A DNA stretch of 5,865 bases from MWEH01 sp964392385 (GTDB taxonomy: Bacteria; Bacillota; Clostridia; Christensenellales; DTU072): contig CAYMPR010000056.1 in NCBI GenBank assembly GCA_964392385.1, positions 1 to 5,865 of the forward strand. The letters are read 5' to 3'. Each line of letters opens with the position of its first letter. The first letter of the stretch is position 1. Of this stretch, positions 1-4,845 are shown in pieces. The notes beneath the pieces are model-generated. The model worked only from the letters and a program-made list of their open reading frames with translations. It was not told where the DNA came from and did not search any database. Position numbers and translations under genes: made by a program.

Positions 1-71
1 AACCCACGGAGCTATTCCTAGCTCACACGATTTCGAGTCGTGCGCGATCGACCGGGCTCTGCCATCTCTCC
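1..71 (-). tRNA. tRNA-Ser(CGA), 3' end cut by the window edge
   Basis: Read on the minus strand, the 5' end begins GGAGAGATGG at position 71. The anticodon arm is a 5-bp stem (CACGA/TCGTG) closing the loop CTCGAAA, which gives anticodon CGA and decodes UCG serine codons. It is followed by a long class II variable arm with a 6-bp stem (GAGCTA/TAGCTC, GGAA loop), typical of tRNA-Ser, and then the start of the T arm (GTGGGTT). The rest of the T arm, the 3' acceptor strand and any encoded CCA lie beyond the left edge. The third D-stem pair appears to be an A/C mismatch, which does not affect the identity. Identity is nearly certain from the anticodon plus the long variable arm. Confidence 0.95.
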
Positions 72-82
72 GTTTCCTAACA

Positions 83-111
83 ATAATACAACAATCACTA
101 ATACTTGTAAA
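83..111 (-). promoter_or_regulatory. Promoter of the tRNA-Ser gene
   Basis: On the minus strand a -35 box TTTACA (106-111) and a -10 box TATTAT (83-88) are separated by exactly 17 bases. Transcription would start near position 76, only a few bases before the mature 5' end at 71. The rest of the divergent gap to the next gene is AT-rich and holds no other gene that I can support. Confidence 0.7.
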
Positions 112-275
112 ACGCTTTGCTTTTCAGTGTCTTTTTCAACACATCTTATTACACCTTCGCTAAATGAAAAGTACTTATCCAAGCATTACTTATGTCTATT
201 GAATATTTTCTATTTTTCACTAAATCGTTTGACACTATTACCTTTTTGTTAATCTAACACATTATTTTATTCAAC

Positions 276-304
276 TTGTTGATTAATTAGTGCTATGCTA
301 TACT
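276..304 (+). promoter_or_regulatory. Extended -10 promoter of the TIGR00725 gene
   Basis: A -35-like TTGTTG (276-281) is followed after 17 bases by TATACT (299-304). The -10 box is preceded by TGC, giving an extended -10 (TGnTATACT). Start of transcription would be near 311, leaving a leader of about 25 bases before the GAGG ribosome site at 327-330. Confidence 0.65.
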
Positions 305-335
305 ATGACTACAAAAAATACATATTGAGGATTTT

Positions 336-902
336 ATGAGAAAAATTATTGCTGTTATTGGAAATTCAAAAGCCCCGGAAGGCACATTAAACTATGAAAT
401 TGCTTTTAATATTGGAAAGTTAATTATCGACAACGGATATAGACTCCAATGCGGAGGGTTAAATGGGGTAATGTCGGCAGCATGTAAAGGAGCTCATGCA
501 TCAGAAAAATATAGAGAAGGAGATGTCATCGGGATACTCCCTGGTTTCGATTCTGAAGAAGCAAATTCCTTTATCGATATTCCTATAGCAACTGGCTTAG
601 ACCTGTATAGAAATGTAATAGTTGCAAATGCCAATGCAGTTATAGCTGTAGGAGGAGCCGGAGGCACGCTTTGTGAAATAGCAAATGCATGGGCTCTCAA
701 AAAACTAATTGTTGGGATAACCTCTTCAAGTGGATGGGCAAGTAAGCTCGCGGGTAGTGCAATTGATGATAGAACGCGTTACCCTGAAATTCCAGATGAC
801 ATGATTTATCCTGCAAAAGATGCCCTTGAAGCAATAGAAATAATTAACAAGAAGATTAACTTATATAATGCAAGTTATCACAGAATTACTCCTCATAATT
901 AA
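336..902 (+). CDS. TIGR00725/LOG-like nucleotide-binding protein
   Basis: This is a small Rossmann-fold protein of 188 residues, related to the LOG/lysine decarboxylase-like family and closest in style to the TIGR00725 group. Visible motifs are the N-terminal strand and glycine turn (IIAVIGNS, residues 4-11), the CGG-x-x-GVM segment at 39-46, and Arg92. The signature loop VGGAGGTLCE lies at 105-114, equivalent to PGGxGTxxE of LOG proteins, with Glu114 and Arg92 in the positions of the catalytic pair. LOG enzymes cleave nucleoside 5'-monophosphates to a free base plus ribose 5-phosphate, but TIGR00725 members have no firmly established reaction, so nucleotide binding is the safe claim. It should be cytosolic, since there is no signal or membrane segment. 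The ATG at 336 has GAGG five bases upstream. It is monocistronic: its own promoter lies before it and a terminator directly after it. Confidence 0.88.
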   Translation: MRKIIAVIGNSKAPEGTLNYEIAFNIGKLIIDNGYRLQCGGLNGVMSAACKGAHASEKYREGDVIGILPGFDSEEANSFIDIPIATGLDLYRNVIVANANAVIAVGGAGGTLCEIANAWALKKLIVGITSSSGWASKLAGSAIDDRTRYPEIPDDMIYPAKDALEAIEIINKKINLYNASYHRITPHN

Positions 903-928
903 CTTATAACCTTTATTTGATTTCTCAC

Positions 929-951
929 GGGTGCTTTTTGCGCCCTTTTTT
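929..951 (+). terminator. Intrinsic terminator after the TIGR00725 gene
   Basis: A 6-bp stem GGGTGC/GCGCCC (929-934 with 940-945, one G-U pair) closes a TTTTT loop and is followed by six T residues (946-951). It lies 26 bases after the stop codon. Confidence 0.85.
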
Positions 952-1022
952 GTATTAACAACTACATTTTTTATTTGTTTTATCTTTACTATTTGTCAAA
1001 CGCCCTATCCCTCACGTAATTA

Positions 1023-1051
1023 TTGAACAAATTTCTTTATTAATATATAAT
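1023..1051 (+). promoter_or_regulatory. Promoter of the signal-peptidase-like gene
   Basis: TTGAAC (1023-1028) and a perfect TATAAT (1046-1051) are separated by 17 bases. Transcription would start near 1058, giving a leader of roughly 20 to 25 bases. Its position after a terminator means the gene is expressed independently of its upstream neighbour. Confidence 0.8.
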
Positions 1052-1071
1052 AGACTTATTGAATTAGATTC

Positions 1072-1075
1072 GAGG
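1072..1075 (+). promoter_or_regulatory. Ribosome binding site that decides the start at 1081
   Basis: GAGG lies five bases before the ATG at 1081, the same spacing as GAGG before the ATG at 336. The in-frame TTG at 1078 is only two bases from GAGG, which is too close, so the start is taken as 1081. Confidence 0.7.
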
Positions 1076-1080
1076 TTTTG

Positions 1081-2124
1081 ATGCGCAATCTTGCTGAGCA
1101 AAAAAAAGTCGCAGTTCCAGTAATTTGGTCATTTGTTATGGCGGTACTTTATGCTGTCTTTTTCATTGTGTTTTTCTGGAACTATTTCAAAGTTGATGGC
1201 GCACTACTCGGATATGTAACATACGATTTTATGGATACTACCCTTGATTTTCAATACGATGATATTGATGAGGGTGAATTTATGAGAAGTGTTGAGCCTG
1301 GAAGCAAGATTTTAGTTAAATCATATAATGCCGAACTCGATGAACTTCAGAAAAATGATATTTTTGCCTATTATTATACAGAAAACACAGTAAACAAAGT
1401 AGTCACTCAAGTCTTTATTAGCTCAGAGTTAGTAGATGGTCAAACTGAATATACTTCTCATAATATAGACGACATGACGCTAAATACTTACAATATTGAT
1501 TCTGGCAAACTTCTTGGTAAATGGGTAGTAGCAATTCCTTATCTTGGATATGTTACACATTATCTAACACTTTTCCCATGGCTTTCATATGTTTCAGTTG
1601 TCGTGCTTGCGCTAATAATGGTAGGTATTCCTGTTGTTATTGCAATTCATAGAGGTCGAATGAAAAAGATGGGTAGCCCCTTCCCCGAAGGTGTCAATAT
1701 AAACAAATTATCGACAGAAAACTTATATATTTATGAAAACATCAAAGATTTTGTGCTTAGTGGTGGGATGAAAATAGAAAAAGGATATGATTGTGATTTA
1801 GTATATATAGGCAAATTTCTCTTTGGCATATTGCATTGTACAAACGGTCATATGTACTTTAATATTAATAAGAATTTCCAAAGATACGATGATCATATTG
1901 ATAGATCAGGATATATTTGCATTGCCCATTCAGCGTATCTTGAAAAAGCAAGAAAGCGTATTAATGGAATGTATAGAGCATACTTTTTAGACATTGCAAG
2001 AAAGGCAAAAGCTCCAAAAAGTGCACCCCGCAGAGCTCCCTCAAGAATTACTCATGCTGATATAGAGTTCCAAAGACCAACAGTACAAAAATCTCCCTCC
2101 GCTGGTCGAGCTCTTCCTCGATAA
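1081..2124 (+). CDS. Two-pass membrane protein with a degenerate signal peptidase (S26B-like) domain
   Basis: This 347-residue protein has a first membrane segment at about 11-34, an extracytoplasmic domain at about 40-162, a second segment at about 165-190 and a cytoplasmic part of about 157 residues. The outer domain follows the SipW/S26B pattern: PGSKILVK at 73-80, a LQKNDIFAY block near 89-97, TVNKVVTQV at 103-111, and GKWVVAIPYLGYV at 146-158 just before the second segment. In active relatives the Ser of SGSMEP precedes the first block, and a His (or Lys in classical SPase I) sits in the THRVV/IKRVI block. Here the ungapped equivalents are Glu66 and Asn105, so catalysis looks lost; a gapped alignment could place Ser70 (SVEP) as the nucleophile. 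The cytoplasmic part (191-347) has a mixed region at about 211-305 and a basic Ala/Pro/Arg-rich tail from about 306, and I cannot assign a function to it. The gene is monocistronic. Family relation is inferred from motifs; the role is unknown. Confidence 0.72.
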   Translation: MRNLAEQKKVAVPVIWSFVMAVLYAVFFIVFFWNYFKVDGALLGYVTYDFMDTTLDFQYDDIDEGEFMRSVEPGSKILVKSYNAELDELQKNDIFAYYYTENTVNKVVTQVFISSELVDGQTEYTSHNIDDMTLNTYNIDSGKLLGKWVVAIPYLGYVTHYLTLFPWLSYVSVVVLALIMVGIPVVIAIHRGRMKKMGSPFPEGVNINKLSTENLYIYENIKDFVLSGGMKIEKGYDCDLVYIGKFLFGILHCTNGHMYFNINKNFQRYDDHIDRSGYICIAHSAYLEKARKRINGMYRAYFLDIARKAKAPKSAPRRAPSRITHADIEFQRPTVQKSPSAGRALPR

Positions 2125-2140
2125 TAGATTAAATTTACAT

Positions 2141-2183
2141 AAACTAAGCCCCAGAATTTTTCTGAGGCTTTTTCTTTTAGTTT
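2141..2183 (+). terminator. Intrinsic terminator between convergent genes
   Basis: Arms AAGCC and CAGAA (2146-2150, 2152-2156) pair with TTCTG and GGCTT (2160-2164, 2166-2170) around one C/A mismatch. A T-rich tail follows (TTTCTTTT, 2171-2178). Flanking AAACTAA (2141-2147) and TTAGTTT (2177-2183) could extend the pairing. The T tail favours the plus-strand gene ending at 2124. On the minus strand the tail is weaker, so its use by the convergent yfbR transcript is only possible. Confidence 0.78.
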
Positions 2184-2240
2184 ATATTGCTAATTATTGA
2201 TTTTGCTTTGGCACGAAAGATTTATGTTAAGCTCATATAT

Positions 2241-2819
2241 TTACTCCATTTCATCCAATGAAAGCTCGTAACCTTTAATAAAATTTTCCATAAAATATAC
2301 TACTTCTACGAGATTAATAGCATCAATTTTTTCCTTAATACTTTTCTTAGCTTTTAAGAATTCTTTGTTCCCAGTCTTTAGTTCATCAAGGCACTTAACA
2401 TAGGCTGCAATTTTGTCAGCAGCTGAAACAAACTTGTATTCAAGTGTGTTTTTATCGCTCTCGAGAATATTGATATATTCTTCTCTCAATTCTTCTGGAA
2501 GCATTGAAACTAGTTTCTTGTTTGCAATTCCCTCAAGCCCACGATATGCCTCGTTAATTTTACTATTAAAGTACTTTACTGGGGTGGGCAAATCGCCTGT
2601 TATAACCTCGCTTGCATCGTGAAATATGGCTATTTCAACACATTTCCCGGGATCTGCATTTCCCTTATATATTATTTTATTAATCATTGCTAAAGCGTGA
2701 GAAATCTGAGCTACCTGCTCGCTATGCTCCATTATGTTTTCCTTGATAGTCGAGTGCATAAGACTCCATCTTTCGATAAACTTCATTCTGTTTAGATATG
2801 CAAAAAAATTATATTCCAT
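2241..2819 (-). CDS. yfbR: 5'-deoxynucleotidase, YfbR family (HD domain)
   Basis: This 192-residue HD-domain phosphohydrolase removes the 5' phosphate from deoxynucleoside monophosphates, a cytosolic step in dNMP turnover and salvage. From memory of the E. coli protein the match runs end to end: NFFAYLNRMKFIERW at the N terminus, EHSEQVA, HDASEVITGDLPTPVKYFNS, the AADKIAAYVKC segment and the closing LSLDE. Metal ligands are His32, His67, Asp68 and Asp135. Other conserved active-site residues are Arg17, Trp18, Glu71 and Asp76. Length is close to the usual size of about 200 residues. The first ATG is preferred because the family alignment begins there, although the best purine-rich site (AAAGGA, 2833-2838 on this strand) is 13 bases away, which is long. 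It is the last gene of a minus-strand run after the phosphate transporter pair. It converges on the signal-peptidase-like gene. Confidence 0.95.
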   Translation of the reverse strand: MEYNFFAYLNRMKFIERWSLMHSTIKENIMEHSEQVAQISHALAMINKIIYKGNADPGKCVEIAIFHDASEVITGDLPTPVKYFNSKINEAYRGLEGIANKKLVSMLPEELREEYINILESDKNTLEYKFVSAADKIAAYVKCLDELKTGNKEFLKAKKSIKEKIDAINLVEVVYFMENFIKGYELSLDEME

Positions 2820-2858
2820 TTTTTCTTAGTTATCCTTTCAAATAATTGTTTGAGATAT

Positions 2859-2888
2859 ATTCTAACTTTTCCATTTTAATTCTGTCAT
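2859..2888 (-). promoter_or_regulatory. Possible promoter of yfbR
   Basis: On the minus strand ATGACA (2883-2888) and TAGAAT (2859-2864) are 18 bases apart, each matching five of six consensus bases. It sits in the 114-base gap after the DUF47 gene, where I see no terminator. The gene may therefore use this promoter, read-through from upstream, or both. Confidence 0.4.
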
Positions 2889-2933
2889 TCAATAGTCCTA
2901 TGTCGTGTATTTGGACAATGATAATTGAATTAA

Positions 2934-3551
2934 TTATGACATTTTAACGATTATTCTTAGTAGCGTGTCCATGGCGGAATCAGCAACATCTGCCGTACGA
3001 TTTAAGTGCCTATAAATCTCTCTGTACTTAAATATTTTCCTGTGATCATCCCCATCAAATAAAACTGCTAAATATTTTGTTGCCATATCTCCTACTTTAT
3101 TCTCCATGGATTTGACATAAATAGCCTCATCTTGAGAGATTGAACGATGTTTTTCCATATGAGATACAGCTAAAATAATGTGTTCGGTCATATCTAACAA
3201 AATACTGGTGAGTTCTATCATACTCTCATCTGGGGTAACGCCATAAGCCCTTATTTCATCAACTGATGTTTTTGCATAATCAAGTATTTCATCAAGTTCG
3301 CTACTAATTTTAAATAAGTCCTCTCTATCAAGCGGAGTAATAAAAGTATTATCCAGTTCATCTGTTAATATTCTTCTAGCCATATCGCCCTCTTCTTCTG
3401 TAAGTATAACTTTCTCGGCCATTTCCTCATCATGTGTAATACAAAACTCATGAAGCTGTTTCATGCCTTTCGAGCAAATCTCAGCTTGTGAAAGCAACAT
3501 ATCATAGAAGTTATCTTTTTTGTTCTCTTTTTTCTTTAAACTAAATCTCAT
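2934..3551 (-). CDS. DUF47/TIGR00153 PhoU-like protein, partner of the PiT transporter
   Basis: This 205-residue all-helical protein belongs to the PhoU-like DUF47 family, commonly encoded next to PiT phosphate permeases and thought to modulate them or sense phosphate at the inner face of the membrane. Recognisable blocks are the acidic helix with Glu53, Glu54 and Asp56, then FITPLDREDLFKISSELDEILDY at 70-92 (the family hallmark), and YREIYRHLNRTADVADS at 176-192 near the end. PhoU-like proteins bind metal clusters through such Glu/Asp positions. The length is usual for the family. The N terminus is lysine-rich with no membrane segment, so the protein is cytosolic. AAGAGG (3559-3564 on this strand) lies 7 bases before the ATG and supports the start. 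It follows the transporter by 101 bases with no clear terminator or promoter between, which suggests one transcript. Confidence 0.92.
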   Translation of the reverse strand: MRFSLKKKENKKDNFYDMLLSQAEICSKGMKQLHEFCITHDEEMAEKVILTEEEGDMARRILTDELDNTFITPLDREDLFKISSELDEILDYAKTSVDEIRAYGVTPDESMIELTSILLDMTEHIILAVSHMEKHRSISQDEAIYVKSMENKVGDMATKYLAVLFDGDDHRKIFKYREIYRHLNRTADVADSAMDTLLRIIVKMS

Positions 3552-3652
3552 TTTTCTACCTCTTATTTGTTTCTAATAGATTCTTTTATCAATCTGCATT
3601 TGTTTTTCTTATGTATTTCAAAACACTAAATATTGATTATTTTTTTGTATTA

Positions 3653-4684
3653 TCATATTCCCATAATTGCTGTAGTAATAACATACATTAATGCACCAAT
3701 AAGCCCTGAAATTGGTAAAGTAAATGTCCAACCAATTAGAATATTTCTAGCTTTTTTCCACTTCACAGCATTTAATCTGTCGGCAGCGCCAGCGCCAATA
3801 ATAGAGGCTGTCATTGCTTGCCCAACTCCTAGAGCTATCCCGGTAAAATTACTAACCTCTGCGATAATACTTGCAGTTAGCTGTGCAGCTACTGAATGAA
3901 TAGGTTGAACTTTAAATAACTTTTTCCCTGTAGTGAAAATAATGCTTGTTCCACCAACTAATATACCTACCATCATTGCCCCAGCAATAGCTACAACTAT
4001 CCAAATTGAAATTCCACCGCTAAAATCCATTATTCCCATGGCTGAAGCCATTAGTAGTATACCCAACGCTTTTTGCCAGTTATTTGATGCAAAAGCACCC
4101 GATAAGACAATAAAGTTAATTCTTTGCATCCAAATCAAAAAGTTTCCAGCACGTCTACCCGGCGCCTTACTAGATATTTTTTTAATTAACTTTAATAGCA
4201 AATATCCTAAAATTAATGCAACTAATGGTGCAATAAAAACCATCGCAACCACGTTAAATAAAACATAACCTGTCCAATTAACTGAATTAATTCCCATGCA
4301 AACAGAGCCTGCCCCAATAATCCCTCCAAGCAAAGTGTGTGATATTGAAATAGGTAATTTCAAAAAATATGAAACTATAGCCCATATTATTGCCCCAAGT
4401 AAACCTGCAAACAAAAATGCAAACCCTATATTGCCAGTGGGCAAAATGTTAGTAACAAACATCTGCTGACTTAATTTTGATGCGACTATGTAACTACCGA
4501 GTAAAAAGGCACCAATAGGAACTACAAGTTTAGTGACAGCTGCAATTAATAATGCTGTTTTTGGCCTCGTTGCCCTTGTAACTATGGTCGTTGAAATAGC
4601 TAAAGAGCCATCATTAAACCCCATATACATAGTATATGCAAGCACCATCAATAATATTAGGATTCCTTGTACTCCAGCATTCAT
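3653..4684 (-). CDS. pit: PiT-family inorganic phosphate transporter (divergent second repeat)
   Basis: This is a 343-residue multi-pass membrane protein of the PiT/PHO4 family, which imports phosphate using a cation gradient. The family is an inverted repeat, each half carrying a GxND motif and an STTH-like motif. The first half keeps both: MGFNDGSLAISTT at 21-33 (Asn24, Asp25) and PISISH at 111-116. In the second half the equivalents appear as AFASNNWQKALG (197-208), where GTND is shortened and its Asp lost. ALGVGQAMTASIIGAGAADRL (284-304) replaces the usual PVSTTH, followed by the well-kept VKWKKARN segment. Transport of phosphate is thus the family expectation, but substrate or ion coupling may differ. 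The ATG at 4684 has only a weak AGAGA seven bases upstream. It has its own promoter and is the first gene of the pair with the DUF47 protein, a strong contextual support. Confidence 0.87.
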   Translation of the reverse strand: MNAGVQGILILLMVLAYTMYMGFNDGSLAISTTIVTRATRPKTALLIAAVTKLVVPIGAFLLGSYIVASKLSQQMFVTNILPTGNIGFAFLFAGLLGAIIWAIVSYFLKLPISISHTLLGGIIGAGSVCMGINSVNWTGYVLFNVVAMVFIAPLVALILGYLLLKLIKKISSKAPGRRAGNFLIWMQRINFIVLSGAFASNNWQKALGILLMASAMGIMDFSGGISIWIVVAIAGAMMVGILVGGTSIIFTTGKKLFKVQPIHSVAAQLTASIIAEVSNFTGIALGVGQAMTASIIGAGAADRLNAVKWKKARNILIGWTFTLPISGLIGALMYVITTAIMGI

Positions 4685-4707
4685 TTTCGTTTCTCTAAAA
4701 AATAATT

Positions 4708-4735
4708 CTGCACCGCACTTAGTAGCGCGCCACAG
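4708..4735 (-). promoter_or_regulatory. Leader hairpin of the pit transcript
   Basis: On the minus strand an imperfect hairpin of about 10 pairs runs from CTGTG to GTGCAG. Its inner stem is GCGC-type pairing around a TACTAA loop, with two G-U pairs and a mismatch. It would start within a few bases of the predicted transcription start and is followed by AATTATTTTTT. It could stabilise the 5' end or act as a short attenuator; neither is shown. Confidence 0.35.
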
Positions 4736-4742
4736 ATGTTGT

Positions 4743-4774
4743 ATTATAATACTATAATTAGTATGTCAAGTCAA
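4743..4774 (-). promoter_or_regulatory. Promoter of the pit-DUF47 unit, with two overlapping -35 choices
   Basis: On the minus strand TTGACT (4769-4774) is 17 bases from TATTAT (4746-4751). The overlapping TTGACA (4764-4769) is 15 bases from a perfect TATAAT (4743-4748). The -10 region lies inside a perfect 12-base palindrome GTATTATAATAC (4741-4752). Transcription would start near 4739. The elements are strong; which pair is used cannot be told. I do not recognise a Pho box. Confidence 0.75.
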
Positions 4775-4795
4775 TACACAAAATCTTATATAAAT

Positions 4796-4827
4796 AAAAA
4801 TGGGGCACCTAACTCGGTGCCCCATTT
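4796..4827 (-). terminator. Strong intrinsic terminator after the right-edge gene
   Basis: A perfect 12-bp stem (AAATGGGGCACC at 4798-4809 with GGTGCCCCATTT at 4816-4827) closes a 6-base loop. On the minus strand it is followed by a T-rich tail beginning TTTTTATTTA. It lies about 20 bases after the stop codon of the membrane protein and separates it from the pit promoter. Confidence 0.92.
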
Positions 4828-4845
4828 AAACAGCTGAACCCGAGA

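Noticed and set aside
116..145. Short inverted repeat GTGT/ACAC near 128-143 as a terminator
   Set aside because: Only a 4-bp stem, with no T tract suited to either flanking gene; consistent with chance in AT-rich DNA.
40..252. Plus-strand open frame of 70 codons
   Set aside because: It starts inside the antisense of the tRNA-Ser gene, has no ribosome site, and its translation is a Thr/Leu/Phe-rich AT-driven sequence without protein-like pattern.
229..257. TTGACA at 229-234 as a further promoter for the TIGR00725 gene
   Set aside because: No adequate -10 box occurs at a 16 to 18 base distance; the only candidate (TAATCT, 15 bases) is poor, and a better promoter lies downstream.
494..700. 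Minus-strand frame inside the TIGR00725 gene
   Set aside because: It is antisense to a well-supported conserved gene and shows no motifs.
1078..1080. TTG at 1078 as the start of the signal-peptidase-like gene
   Set aside because: It sits two bases from the GAGG site, whereas the adjacent ATG at 1081 has the same five-base spacing as the neighbouring gene.
2413..2622. Plus-strand frame opposite yfbR
   Set aside because: Shadow of the conserved HD-domain gene; Ser/Leu-rich with no recognisable features.
3633..4757. Three plus-strand frames opposite the pit gene, looking hydrophobic (Ile/Ala/Pro-rich)
   Set aside because: The antisense of a membrane protein gene often yields hydrophobic-looking frames. 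None has a ribosome site, and they overlap a clear conserved transporter.
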